DNA from: Betaproteobacteria bacterium GR16-43
GTDB taxonomy: Bacteria; Pseudomonadota; Gammaproteobacteria; Burkholderiales; Usitatibacteraceae
NCBI GenBank assembly: GCA_001953215.1
Contig: CP019169.1
Span: 2,294,001 to 2,358,000, forward strand
Length of the DNA stretch: 64,000 nucleotides
Direction of reading: 5' to 3'
Numbering within the stretch: the stretch's first letter is position 1; each line of letters starts with the position of its first letter. Shown one piece after another: positions 16,776 to 25,278 of the stretch. The notes under the pieces were generated by a model. The model did no database searches. It saw only the letters and a list, made by a program, of their open reading frames with translations, and was not told where the DNA came from. The position numbers were made by a program, and so were the translations under genes.

Positions 16776-19208
16776 ATGACCCTCTTCGAAAACATCCCGT
16801 TCCAGGCCGATGCCACCCGCAACGGTGGTTCGAACTTCGCCGCCCCCGCGCCGGCGGGCACGCAGCCGTATCCGCCGCTGCCCGACGACGCGATGCTCAT
16901 CGTGCCGGTGCGCAACATCGTGCTGTTCCCGGGCATCGTGATCCCGCTGTCGGTGGGCCGGGAGCGCTCGCTCGCCGCGGTGCAGGAAGCCGTGCGGCTG
17001 CAGCGTCCCATCGGCTTGCTGCTCCAGAAGAATTCCGAAGCCGAGGAGCCTACCGTCGAGGATCTCCACGACGTGGGCACCACCGCGTCCATCGTTCGGT
17101 ACATGACCGGCAACGACGGCACGCACCATGCCATCGTGAAGGGCCAGCAGCGCTTCAAGGTGAACCAGTTCCTCGAGGGCTACCCGTTCATGGTCGCCCG
17201 CGTGCAGCAGGTCGAGGAACCCGACCGCACCGATCCCGAAGTGGAGGGTCGCGCCCGGGCGCTTCGCCAGCGCGCCATCGAGATCATCCAGCTCCTGCCG
17301 CAGGTGCCGGAGGAAGTCGGCAACGCGCTGCAGGGCCATGACCGTCCCGCGCAACTGGCCGACTTCATCGCCGGCCTCATGGACGCGACGCCCGAGGAGA
17401 AGCAATCGCTCCTGGCGACGTTCGACCTCACGCGCCGCCTCGACAAGCTGCTCGACCTCCTCGCGCACCGCCTCGAAGTGCTGAAGGTGTCGCGCGACAT
17501 CGAAGAGAAGACGCGCGAGTCGATCGGCGACTCGAACCGCAAGCACTTGCTGCGCGAGCAGATGCGCAACATCCAGAAGGAACTCGGCGAGGAAGACGAG
17601 GAAGCCGCCGAGGTGGACGAGCTCGCCAAGGCGATCGACGACGCGAAGATGCCCGAGGACGTCGACAAGCAGGCGCGCAAGGAATTGAAGCGCCTGCAAC
17701 GCATGCAGGGCGGCGGCATGGAGTCGTCCATGATCCGCACCTACCTCGAATGGCTGGTGGAGCTGCCGTGGAAGGAAGAGCCGCAGGCGGCGATCGACCT
17801 CGTGGAAGCGCGCAAGGTCCTCGACGAAGACCACTACGGCCTCGACAAGATCAAGCGACGCATCCTCGAGTACCTCGCGGTGCGCAAGTTGAATCCCTCG
17901 GGCAAGAGCCCGATCCTCTGCTTCGTCGGCCCGCCCGGCGTGGGCAAGACCTCGCTCGGCCAGAGCATCGCGAAGGCGACGGCCCGCAAGTTCCAGCGCG
18001 TGAGCCTGGGCGGCGTGCATGACGAAGCCGAGATCCGCGGCCACCGGCGCACGTACGTCGGCTCGTTGCCCGGCAACATCATCCAGGCGATGAAGAAGGC
18101 CGAGTCGCGCAACACCGTGTTGATGCTCGACGAAGTCGACAAGCTCGGCGGCGGCGGCTACCACGGCGATCCGTCGTCGGCGTTACTCGAAGTGCTCGAC
18201 CCGGAGCAGAACTCCACGTTCCGCGACAACTACCTCGGCGTTCCCTACGACCTGTCGCGGGTGATGTTCATCGCCACTGCGAACCAGCTCGATACGATCC
18301 CGGGCCCGCTGCGCGATCGCATGGAAGTGATCCAGCTTCCGGGCTACACCGCGCAGGAGAAGCTGCAGATCGCGCGGCGCTACCTCGTGGCGCGCCAGCT
18401 CGCTTCCGCGGGCCTCACGGCGGAGCAGTTCGAAGTCACGGACGAGGCGTTGATGGCGTTGATCGCGGACTACACGCGCGAGGCCGGCGTTCGCAACCTC
18501 GAGCGCGAGATCGGCAACTTGATCCGCCACGCGGCGGTGCGCATCGCCGAGGGCCAGGTGCCGCAAGTGAAGATCGGCGCGGACGACATCGCTTCGATCC
18601 TCGGGCCGTTGAAGTACGAGGCGGAGATCGCGATGCGCGCTTCGGTTCCGGGCGTGGCCACCGGCCTCGCGTGGACGCCGGTCGGTGGCGACATCCTCTT
18701 CATCGAGGCGGCGCGCATGCCCGGCAGCGGGAAGCTGATCCTCACCGGCCAGCTGGGCGACGTGATGAAGGAGAGCGCGCAGGCGGCGCTCTCGCTCGTG
18801 AAGGCGCGCTCGGCCGCCCTGGGCATCGATCCCGCGGTGTTCGAGAAGTCCGACATCCACGTGCACGTGCCCGCGGGCGCGACGCCGAAGGACGGCCCGA
18901 GCGCGGGCGTTGCGATGTTCACGGCCCTCTCGTCGCTACTGACGGGGCGTGCGGTGCGCAGCGACGTTGCGATGACGGGCGAGATCTCGCTCCGCGGCCT
19001 CGTGATGCCGATCGGGGGCGTGAAGGAGAAGGTGCTCGCGGCGCTCCGGGCCGGCATCAAGACCGTGATGCTTCCGACGCGCAACAAGCGCGACCTGGAG
19101 GACATTCCGGCCGATGCTCGCGCGCAGTTGCAGTTCGTCTGGGTGGAGTCAGTGGATGAGGCGATGGCGACGGCGCTGTCGCCTCTTTCCACGGCGGTTG
19201 CCGCTTAA
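16776..19208 (+). CDS. lon: ATP-dependent Lon protease
   Basis: 810 residues from ATG 16776 (AAAGGA upstream); an in-frame ATG at 16755 is less well placed. N-terminal LON substrate domain (LIVPVRNIVLFPGIVIPLSV), coiled-coil linker, AAA+ module with Walker A GPPGVGKT at 385-392 and Walker B VLMLDEVDK, and the C-terminal peptidase with catalytic Ser709 (DGPSAG) and Lys752 (GGVKEK), 43 residues apart as in the classic enzyme. Degrades misfolded and regulatory proteins in the cytosol. It stands alone, not next to clpX, and has a family D repeat before it and a family E repeat after it, so it is probably a second or stand-alone Lon copy. Confidence 0.95.
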   Translation: MTLFENIPFQADATRNGGSNFAAPAPAGTQPYPPLPDDAMLIVPVRNIVLFPGIVIPLSVGRERSLAAVQEAVRLQRPIGLLLQKNSEAEEPTVEDLHDVGTTASIVRYMTGNDGTHHAIVKGQQRFKVNQFLEGYPFMVARVQQVEEPDRTDPEVEGRARALRQRAIEIIQLLPQVPEEVGNALQGHDRPAQLADFIAGLMDATPEEKQSLLATFDLTRRLDKLLDLLAHRLEVLKVSRDIEEKTRESIGDSNRKHLLREQMRNIQKELGEEDEEAAEVDELAKAIDDAKMPEDVDKQARKELKRLQRMQGGGMESSMIRTYLEWLVELPWKEEPQAAIDLVEARKVLDEDHYGLDKIKRRILEYLAVRKLNPSGKSPILCFVGPPGVGKTSLGQSIAKATARKFQRVSLGGVHDEAEIRGHRRTYVGSLPGNIIQAMKKAESRNTVLMLDEVDKLGGGGYHGDPSSALLEVLDPEQNSTFRDNYLGVPYDLSRVMFIATANQLDTIPGPLRDRMEVIQLPGYTAQEKLQIARRYLVARQLASAGLTAEQFEVTDEALMALIADYTREAGVRNLEREIGNLIRHAAVRIAEGQVPQVKIGADDIASILGPLKYEAEIAMRASVPGVATGLAWTPVGGDILFIEAARMPGSGKLILTGQLGDVMKESAQAALSLVKARSAALGIDPAVFEKSDIHVHVPAGATPKDGPSAGVAMFTALSSLLTGRAVRSDVAMTGEISLRGLVMPIGGVKEKVLAALRAGIKTVMLPTRNKRDLEDIPADARAQLQFVWVESVDEAMATALSPLSTAVAA

Positions 19209-19212
19209 CCAA

Positions 19213-19342
19213 GCAAAGTCAAAGGCAGGGGACACAGATGAACACGGATGAACACAGATAACTTCAAAACCAATCAGGGTTAAAACCCGATTGCCTTGGT
19301 TTTATCTGTGTTCATCTGTGTTCATCTGTGTCTCCTGCTTTT
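19213..19342. repeat. Long inverted repeat, family E copy 1
   Basis: Arms of about 40 bp (19221-19261 and 19302-19342) built of GACACAGAT, GAACACGGAT, GAACACAGAT. The left outer end GCAAAGTCAAAGGC at 19213-19226 is the same as in family D. It lies between the convergent lon and YceI genes. Confidence 0.88.
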
Positions 19343-19344
19343 CT

Positions 19345-19929
19345 TTAGTCTTGTTTCAGCGCCTCGACCTGGATCCGCAGCGTGACCTTGCCAGCATCAC
19401 CTTTGGCGTACTCGCTGTGCTTCATCCCGAACTGGCCCCAATTCACTTCGCCCGAGGCGTCCGCTCCGCATTGCTCCTTCTTGAGCATGGGGTGCGGGAC
19501 GCAGCCGAACAGGTTGATCGTGAGCGGCACCGGCGTCGTGACGCCGCGGAAGACCAGGGTGCCGTCCACGGCCGAGGGCTTGTCGCCCGTGAAGCGGATC
19601 GTGCCCTTGTAGGTGGCGGTCGGGTACTTCGCCACGTCGAACCAGTCCTCGCCGGTCGCGTGCGCGTACATCGACTTCAGGCCGAAGTTGATGCTCGCGG
19701 GGTCGATCGCGAGATCGACGGTTCCGGTCTTCTTCTCGCGATCGAGGACGATGGTCCCGCTGGTGCGGTCGAATTTACCGCGCCAGATGGAGATGCCCAT
19801 GTGGGCGAATTCCAGGCTGGGGAAGGTATGGTCGGTATCGACCTTGTAGGTGGCCGGCGCGGCGGCCGCCACGAATGGGACGGCCAGCAGGGCGGCGAGG
19901 ACGAGGCTATTTCTTCTTGCGTTTTGCAC
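19345..19929 (-). CDS. YceI-family periplasmic protein
   Basis: 194 residues with a signal peptide (MQNARRNSLVLAALLAVPFVAAAA). The mature protein starts ATYKVDTDHTFPSLEFAHMGIS and continues WRGKFDRTSGTIVLD, the signature of the YceI lipocalin-like beta-barrel, which binds isoprenoid or amphiphilic ligands. Periplasmic. Two cysteines late in the chain (FGCVPHP, KKEQCGAD) could pair. It is divergent from the thioredoxin-like gene, 61 bases away. Confidence 0.93.
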   Translation of the reverse strand: MQNARRNSLVLAALLAVPFVAAAAPATYKVDTDHTFPSLEFAHMGISIWRGKFDRTSGTIVLDREKKTGTVDLAIDPASINFGLKSMYAHATGEDWFDVAKYPTATYKGTIRFTGDKPSAVDGTLVFRGVTTPVPLTINLFGCVPHPMLKKEQCGADASGEVNWGQFGMKHSEYAKGDAGKVTLRIQVEALKQD

Positions 19930-19990
19930 GGGGATTCTCCGGAGTGCGTGATGGAAGTCGTTCGGGATTCATCAGAGGTTAAACTCGTTC

Positions 19991-20308
19991 GTGGCCACTG
20001 AACATCGCTTGCAGGAACCCACTCGCGCGGAAATCGCGGCGCTCGCGGGTCCGACGCTGCTCGAGTTCGGCACGTCGTGGTGCGGTCACTGCGCACGCGC
20101 GCGTCCGATGATCCATGAAGCGCTCGAGGATCATCCGGACGTTCGCCACGTCAGGATCGAGGATGGCAAGGGCTATCCGCTCGGCCGCTCCTACCAGGTG
20201 ACGCTGTGGCCCACGCTGGTGTTCCTGAAGGACGGGAAGGAAATCGCCCGGCTGGTTCGGCCGGGCGATGTGCGGGACATCGAGGACGCGCTCGAGCGCC
20301 TGGCCTAG
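19991..20308 (+). CDS. Thioredoxin-family protein
   Basis: 105 residues from GTG 19991. Active-site W-C31-G-H-C34 in LEFGTSWCGHCARARP, and the cis-proline loop TLWPTLVFLKDG. No signal peptide, so cytosolic. The GH dipeptide between the cysteines, instead of GP, raises the redox potential relative to standard thioredoxin. Its 3' end overlaps the convergent azoreductase by four bases. Partner unknown. Confidence 0.92.
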   Translation: MATEHRLQEPTRAEIAALAGPTLLEFGTSWCGHCARARPMIHEALEDHPDVRHVRIEDGKGYPLGRSYQVTLWPTLVFLKDGKEIARLVRPGDVRDIEDALERLA

Positions 20309-20934
20309 GCCGCGACGCGCAGCTCGGGCTTGCGGGCCGCGAACTGCCGCGCGGCGAGCGTTGCCTTGTCGATCGCGGGCTTGCGGGTCGCGTCACCCAT
20401 CGCGAGGCCTTCCGCGAAGATGAACTCGACTTCCGTGATGCCCAGGAACGCGAGGAAATCGCGCACGTAGGTCGTCTCGGAATCGCGGGGCGTGCCGGCG
20501 TGCACTCCGCCGCGCGTCGAGAACACGTAGACCCTCTTCCCGCCGAGCAGGCCTTGCGGGCCCTTCTCGGTGTAGCGGAACGTGATGCCTGCGCGCGCCA
20601 CGTGATCGAAGTAGGCCTTGAGCGTGGACGGCACGCCGAAGTTGTACATCGGCAGCCCGATCACGATCGTGTCGGCGGACTTGAGCTCTTCCACCAGCGC
20701 ATCCGAGATGCCGGCATCGGCTTGCTGCGCCGGCGTGCGGTCTTCGGGCTTCGCGAGGAAGGCCTGGAAGCGTTCGCCCGTGAGGTGCGGGACCGGGTCC
20801 TTCGCGAGGTCGCGGACGGCCACGGCGCCGTTCGGGTTGGCCGCGCGCCATTCGGCGACGAATTCATCGGCGAGTCGGCTGGATTGTCCGGCGGTCGAGA
20901 AGAGGCTGGTGTTGATCTGGAGGAGTTTCGTCAT
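20305..20934 (-). CDS. azoR: FMN-dependent NADH-azoreductase
   Basis: 209 residues with the flavodoxin-like fold of AzoR: LLQINTSLFSTAGQSSRLAD at the start binds the FMN phosphate, PMYNFGVPSTLKAYFDHV and STRGGVHAG contact the isoalloxazine ring. Catalyses two-electron reduction of quinones and azo compounds with NADH; in cells mainly a thiol- and quinone-stress enzyme. GGGAGA precedes the ATG. It is divergent from a LysR regulator, which probably controls it. Confidence 0.93.
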   Translation of the reverse strand: MTKLLQINTSLFSTAGQSSRLADEFVAEWRAANPNGAVAVRDLAKDPVPHLTGERFQAFLAKPEDRTPAQQADAGISDALVEELKSADTIVIGLPMYNFGVPSTLKAYFDHVARAGITFRYTEKGPQGLLGGKRVYVFSTRGGVHAGTPRDSETTYVRDFLAFLGITEVEFIFAEGLAMGDATRKPAIDKATLAARQFAARKPELRVAA

Positions 20935-20970
20935 TTGGGGTCTCCCGGCATGCGTGTTCGATGGAGACCA

Positions 20971-20994
20971 TTATTCGATTTACCGGATCGATAA
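20971..20994. promoter_or_regulatory. LysR-type dyad between azoR and its regulator
   Basis: TTATTCGAT (20971-20979) and ATCGATAA (20987-20994) form a near-perfect inverted repeat around seven bases. A second dyad ATTGG-N15-CCAAT lies at 21007-21031, next to the LysR start. Interrupted AT-rich dyads in a divergent gap are the usual LysR binding and activation sites. Confidence 0.55.
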
Positions 20995-21037
20995 AAAAGC
21001 GCAATAATTGGCCTTTATTAATCGAACCAATAGATCA

Positions 21038-21979
21038 ATGGCCGGCACCCATCCCCGCATCACCCTCGAGCAGTGGCGCGCCCTCGAGGCCGTCGTGGAG
21101 AGCGGTGGCTACGCGCAGGCGGCCGCGGCGATGCACAAGAGCCAGTCGACGATCACGTACGCCGTGCAGCAGATCCAGAAGCTGCTCGACGTGAAGGTGT
21201 TCGCGATCCAGGGGCGCAAGGCCGTCCTCACGGAAGCGGGCCAGGTGCTCTACCGGCGCGCGAAGACGCTGCTCGAGGAAGCCGCGGCGCTGGAACGCGG
21301 TGCCGCGGAAATGTCGGAGGATTGGCAGCCCGAGGTTCGCATCGCGGTGGAGATCATCTTCCCCACGTGGCTGCTGCTCGAATGCCTGCGGGATTTCGCG
21401 AAGGCGCGCCCCGCGACGCGCATCGAGGTCTACGAGACCGTGATCACCGGCACGCAGGAGATGCTCGCCGACGGACGCGCGGACCTCGCCATCGGACCGG
21501 AAGCGGGCAAGGGCTCGACGCCGCTGGCGCCCATTCGCGCGATTGCCGTGGCCAGCCCGGACCATCCGTTGCACAAGCTGGGGCGCAAGCTCACCGACCG
21601 GGACCTGAAGCGCCATCGCCGCATCTTCATCCGCGACACGGGCTCGCAGCGGCAAGTCGACGTGAGCGGCGTGGAGCTGCGCTGGACCGTCGGCACCAAG
21701 GCCACCCAGATCCGCGCGCTCGTGATGGGGCTCGGGTTCGCGTGGGTTCCGGAAGACACGATCCGCGAAGAATTGAAGCAAGGGACGCTCAAGCCGCTGC
21801 CGTTGCGCTCCGGCACCGAAATCAAGGGCCAGCTCTACCTCTCGCACGCCGACCCCGAGTTCCCGGGCCGCGATGCCGCCTACCTGGCCGACATCATCCT
21901 GGAGCGTGTTCGGGGTCTGACCCCTAGGCCGCCACGGGCACGGCCCGCACGATCGGCGCCTCGCGGATCGGCAGGTTGA
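21038..21979 (+). CDS. LysR-family transcriptional regulator
   Basis: 313 residues from ATG 21038 (an upstream TTG at 21008 is less likely). N-terminal winged helix-turn-helix ITLEQWRALEAVVESGGYAQ, AAAMHKSQSTITYAVQQIQK, then the effector domain. Divergent from azoR, which it likely regulates in response to quinones or electrophiles. The last 20 residues (rich in Arg, Pro and Ala) are encoded after a GGGGTCTGACCCC palindrome and across the 3' end of the convergent MFS gene, so the natural C-terminus has probably been lost and replaced by read-through. Confidence 0.9.
   Translation: MAGTHPRITLEQWRALEAVVESGGYAQAAAAMHKSQSTITYAVQQIQKLLDVKVFAIQGRKAVLTEAGQVLYRRAKTLLEEAAALERGAAEMSEDWQPEVRIAVEIIFPTWLLLECLRDFAKARPATRIEVYETVITGTQEMLADGRADLAIGPEAGKGSTPLAPIRAIAVASPDHPLHKLGRKLTDRDLKRHRRIFIRDTGSQRQVDVSGVELRWTVGTKATQIRALVMGLGFAWVPEDTIREELKQGTLKPLPLRSGTEIKGQLYLSHADPEFPGRDAAYLADIILERVRGLTPRPPRARPARSAPRGSAG
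21912..21924. repeat. Short palindrome GGGGTCTGACCCC (family F copy 2)
   Basis: Lies within the last codons of the LysR gene, and its last base begins the stop codon (TAG on the minus strand, 21926-21924) of the MFS gene. It is shared by two convergent coding ends. Confidence 0.75.
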
Positions 21980-23138
21980 TCGCCGCCGCGGCCGCCGCGA
22001 GCGCCATGTCCGCGTACCACATCCACGTGTAGTCGCCGAAGTTCGTGAACGCGAGCCCGCCCAGGTACGCGCCGAGGAAGCCGCCGACCTGGTGCGAGAG
22101 CAGCGTGAGGCCGAACAGCGTCGCGAGGTAGCGGACGCCGAAGAGCTTCCCCACGAGCGCGGCGGTGGGAGGCACCGTCGCCAGCCACGTGACGCCCAGT
22201 CCCGCGGCGAAGAGGTAGAACGTCGTGTCGGTCTTCGGCGCGAGCAGGTACGCACCGATCAGCGCCGCGCGCGATCCGTACATCCACGCGAGCACGTACT
22301 TGCTGCGGTAGCGCGAGACCCAGGCGCCGGCGAGCAGGCTTCCCACGATGTTCGACAACCCGATGATCGCCAGCGACCACGAGGCCACCGACGGGGGCAG
22401 GCCGCAGAGGTTCACCTCGCCCGGCAGGTGCGTCACGAGGAACGCGATGTGGAAGCCGCACGTGAAGAAGCCCAGGTGCAGCAGGAGATAGCTGCGGTCC
22501 TTCACCGAGGCTTGCACGGCATTCCACACGCCGCCTTCGCCGGCCGCCGGCTTCGGCACCGGACTCGCCTTCGCGGCGACGCGGCCCACCAGCGGCAACG
22601 CGGCGAGGGTCAGCAGGGCCAAGCCCCACATCGCGTTCATCCAGCCGAACGACGAGATCAGCTTTTGCGTGATCGGCGCGAACACGAACTGCCCGAACGA
22701 GCCGCCGGCGTTGATCACGCCCGAAGCGGTTCCCCGTGCGGTGGCCGGAATGCGCTGTGCCGCCGCGCCGATCAGGACCGAGAAGCTTCCCGCCCCCGAG
22801 CCGATCGCCATGAGCAAACCCAACGAGAACATCAATCCAAACCCGCTCGTCATGTACGGCGTCACCGCGGTGCCGAGGGCAAGCAGGACGATTCCGCCGT
22901 AGAGCACCGAGGCCGGTCCGTAGCGATCCGACATCGCACCCGCCACGGGCTGCACCGCACCCCACGTGAACTGCCCGATCGCGAGCGCGAGGCTGATCGT
23001 CGCGATGCCGAGCCCGGTGTCCGTGTTGAGGGGCGAGACGAAGAGGCCGAACGACTGGCGGGTGCCCATCGTCACCATGAGCACCGCCGCTGCCGCGAGC
23101 GTGATGGTCCAGGCCTTGCGATCGAGGGTTGAAGCCAT
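21924..23138 (-). CDS. MFS transporter
   Basis: 404 residues with about 12 membrane helices. Typical MFS features: MTMGTRQSFGLFVSPLNTD in the first helix pair, GAMSDRYGPASVLYGG as the loop 2-3 motif, and FGLTLLSHQVGGFLGAYLGG near the end. It resembles oxalate/formate- and monocarboxylate-type permeases. Substrate not determinable. It is convergent with the LysR gene and overlaps it by 56 bases. A hairpin repeat of family A lies just upstream. Confidence 0.9.
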   Translation of the reverse strand: MASTLDRKAWTITLAAAAVLMVTMGTRQSFGLFVSPLNTDTGLGIATISLALAIGQFTWGAVQPVAGAMSDRYGPASVLYGGIVLLALGTAVTPYMTSGFGLMFSLGLLMAIGSGAGSFSVLIGAAAQRIPATARGTASGVINAGGSFGQFVFAPITQKLISSFGWMNAMWGLALLTLAALPLVGRVAAKASPVPKPAAGEGGVWNAVQASVKDRSYLLLHLGFFTCGFHIAFLVTHLPGEVNLCGLPPSVASWSLAIIGLSNIVGSLLAGAWVSRYRSKYVLAWMYGSRAALIGAYLLAPKTDTTFYLFAAGLGVTWLATVPPTAALVGKLFGVRYLATLFGLTLLSHQVGGFLGAYLGGLAFTNFGDYTWMWYADMALAAAAAAINLPIREAPIVRAVPVAA

Positions 23139-23198
23139 GAGGTCAGGCTAACAGAGGGGCGTGGAAGTCACGAATGACAAATTCGCATCCAGATCATG

Positions 23199-23278
23199 AA
23201 TCGGGGTCAGGGTAGAAATATCTGCGAAATCGGGGTCAGGGTAGAAATAATTGGTTATTTCTACACTGACCCCGATTT
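23199..23278. repeat. Hairpin repeat, family A copy 2
   Basis: One half unit at 23199-23223 followed by a full hairpin, arms 23228-23250 and 23255-23278, with a single mismatch. Core TCGGGGTCAGGGTAGAAATA. Lies between the MFS start and the last gene of the RND operon, where it could end the operon transcript. Confidence 0.85.
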
Positions 23279-23284
23279 TTCGGT

Positions 23285-23371
23285 TCAGGCGAGGAAGAGG
23301 ATCGCGAGCGCCAGGGCCGCGATCAACATTCCGATGAAGGGCCCGCTGCCTTTTGCGTTGTGTACGTCCAT
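23285..23371 (-). CDS. 28-residue membrane peptide at the end of the RND operon
   Basis: 28 residues: a polar start MDVHNAKGSGP and a single hydrophobic helix ending LALAILFLA. The ATG overlaps the stop of the outer-membrane factor gene (TGATG) and GGGGG lies eight bases upstream, so it is translationally coupled and very likely real. A single-span peptide encoded with an RND pump recalls AcrZ, a small inner-membrane protein that binds AcrB and changes its substrate range, but there is no clear sequence match and it is shorter. Function inferred from position and shape only. Confidence 0.65.
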   Translation of the reverse strand: MDVHNAKGSGPFIGMLIAALALAILFLA

Positions 23372-24771
23372 CACGTGGTCCCCCAGCCGCCACCCAGCGC
23401 ACGAACGAGGGCCACAGTGGCCTGGTACTGGGCCGAGCGAACCTGCAGCGCCTGGCGCCGGTTGCTGAGCTCGCTGCGGCGCGCGTCGAGGAGATCGAGC
23501 TGGCTCACGAGCCCGTTGCGATAGCGCGCGTCGGACAGCGCCGTCGCCCGCGCCGCGGACGCAACCGCGCGTCCCTGGGCCTCGGCCTGGTCCGACAGCA
23601 ACCGCAGCGCCGAGAGTTGGTCTTCCACGTCGCGGAAAGCGACCAGCACTTGCTCGCGGTACTTCGCCGCCGCCTCGTCGAGCTGCGCCGTCGCGTTGTT
23701 CACGCCCGCTTCGCGCCGCCCGCCGTCGAACACCGGCAGCGAGAGCAACGCACCGACGCCCCAGGCCCGTGCCGACCACTTGAAGAGGTCGCTCAGCTCC
23801 GAAGACGCATAGCCGGCCGAGGCAGTGAGCGAAACGTCGGGGAACCAGGCCGCGCGCGCCACGCCCACGCGTTGCTGGGCCGCGAGCATCGTGTCCTGCG
23901 CCGCCGAGACGTCCGGACGGCGCGTGAGCACGGTGCTGGGCACGCCGGCCGGAATCACCGGCAGTGCCGTGTTCCAGGCGCCGGTGGCGAGGTCGAAATT
24001 CGAAGGTACGTCGCCCACCAGAACGGCGAGCGCATGTTCCACTTCCGCGCGGCGCCGGTCGAGCGCGAAGGCATCCGATTCCGTCGAAGCCACTTCCGTC
24101 TTGGCGCGCGCCACGTCGAGCTCGGCCACATCGCCCGCGCGGAAGCGCCGTTCGGTGAGATCGAGCGTGCCGCGGTAGGCGGCGAGCGTGTCGCGCACGA
24201 GGGCGCGTTCGTCATCGAGGGCCCGCAGCGCGAGATACGCCTGCGCCACTTCGGCCTGCACGAGCAAGCGCGTGCTCACCAGCAGGCTCGCCCGGCTGCG
24301 CGCATCCAGGCGCGCGGCTTCGTTGGCCCGCGAGAGCTTGCCGAAGAGATCCACTTCGTAGCCGAGGTCCGCGCCCAGCGTGCCGAACGAGCGCGCCGGC
24401 CCGCTGGTGCCCGCGACGACGCCGCCCAGCCGGGAGACGCCGCCACCCACGTTCACCTGCGGATAGCGATCGGCGTTCACCGAACGCTCGATGGCGCGCG
24501 CCTGTGCGAGCCGCGCCGCCGCCACCTGGATGCTCGTGTTGGACTTGTCGGCCTTCTCGACCAGCGCATCGAGCACCGGATCGTTGAACGCTTTCCACCA
24601 TTCGCCGCGATCCTGCGTCGCAGCCGGAGCGGCCACGGTCCAGCGGCCTTCCTCCTTGTACCTGGCGGGAGCCTGCGGGAACTGCGCGGCATCGATGTCG
24701 GGCACGGTCGCGCACGCGGCCAGCACCGCGGCGGCCAGCGTCGCGAGGGCGAATCTCTGGAGGGTTCTCAT
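23371..24771 (-). CDS. Outer-membrane efflux lipoprotein (NodT/OprM family)
   Basis: 466 residues from ATG 24771, which gives a lipoprotein signal with lipobox LAAC (cysteine at residue 20). Two outer-membrane-efflux repeats of long helices follow (SIQVAAARLAQARAIERSVNADR; LARAQTEV-type heptads), with NVGGGVSRLGG and LSLPVFDGGRREAGV as family marks. Forms the trimeric TolC-like channel for the RND pump in the same operon. The start overlaps the stop of the SnoaL-like gene as ATGA. Upstream in-frame sequence is shadow of that gene. Confidence 0.93.
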   Translation of the reverse strand: MRTLQRFALATLAAAVLAACATVPDIDAAQFPQAPARYKEEGRWTVAAPAATQDRGEWWKAFNDPVLDALVEKADKSNTSIQVAAARLAQARAIERSVNADRYPQVNVGGGVSRLGGVVAGTSGPARSFGTLGADLGYEVDLFGKLSRANEAARLDARSRASLLVSTRLLVQAEVAQAYLALRALDDERALVRDTLAAYRGTLDLTERRFRAGDVAELDVARAKTEVASTESDAFALDRRRAEVEHALAVLVGDVPSNFDLATGAWNTALPVIPAGVPSTVLTRRPDVSAAQDTMLAAQQRVGVARAAWFPDVSLTASAGYASSELSDLFKWSARAWGVGALLSLPVFDGGRREAGVNNATAQLDEAAAKYREQVLVAFRDVEDQLSALRLLSDQAEAQGRAVASAARATALSDARYRNGLVSQLDLLDARRSELSNRRQALQVRSAQYQATVALVRALGGGWGTT

Positions 24772-25268
24772 GCTTGTACTCCCGGGAAAAGCACCGTGGG
24801 ATCTCCCTGGTGCCAGGAATTTTCGATGCGCATCTGCCAGATCTTCCACACCGCGCCGCTGCGCATGAGCGAGACGCGGTAGAAGTTCTTCAGCAGCAGG
24901 TGGCGACCGTGGTCCCTGCGCGGCAGGTGCTGGGCTTCGACGAGCGCGAACAGCTCCGCCGAATCCTCGTCGATCACGATGCGCGTGTTGGTCACCGTGT
25001 GCGTCGTGTCGAGGCCGATCAGCGCCTTGCCGAGCGCGACCGTGATCTGGTCGCGGCCGCGCAGCACCGGCATCTCGACGCCGAACTTTCGCGCGGGCTG
25101 CGTGAAGTCGAGCGCGGCGTCGAGCGTGAAGGCCGAGGCCAGCAGGTCGCCGTCGCGCAGGTCCTGGCCCGCGGCGAAGCGGTGCAGCGCGTCCCCGATC
25201 TCGTAGCGGTCGTTGGCGAGCTGGGTCGCGTCGGGGGTGGCCCGGCGCCATTTGTTGAGGGCGTGCAT
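24768..25268 (-). CDS. SnoaL-like (NTF2-fold) protein in the RND operon
   Basis: 166 residues from ATG 25268, preceded by AAGGA. NTF2-like cone: helix ANDRYEIGDALHRFAAGQDL, the segment SAFTLDAALDFTQPARKFG, and the strands KNFYRVSLMRSGAVWKIWQM. Proteins of this fold bind or modify small hydrophobic molecules. It lies between the pump and channel genes with a 10-base gap and a 4-base overlap, so it is part of the operon; a role in handling the exported compound is an inference. No signal peptide, so cytosolic. Confidence 0.85.
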   Translation of the reverse strand: MHALNKWRRATPDATQLANDRYEIGDALHRFAAGQDLRDGDLLASAFTLDAALDFTQPARKFGVEMPVLRGRDQITVALGKALIGLDTTHTVTNTRIVIDEDSAELFALVEAQHLPRRDHGRHLLLKNFYRVSLMRSGAVWKIWQMRIENSWHQGDPTVLFPGVQA

Positions 25269-25278
25269 GTCGTTTTCC

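Noticed and set aside
23199..23278. Repeated units taken as a CRISPR array
   Set aside because: Units are inverted, only one and a half copies per site, no regular spacers and no cas genes.
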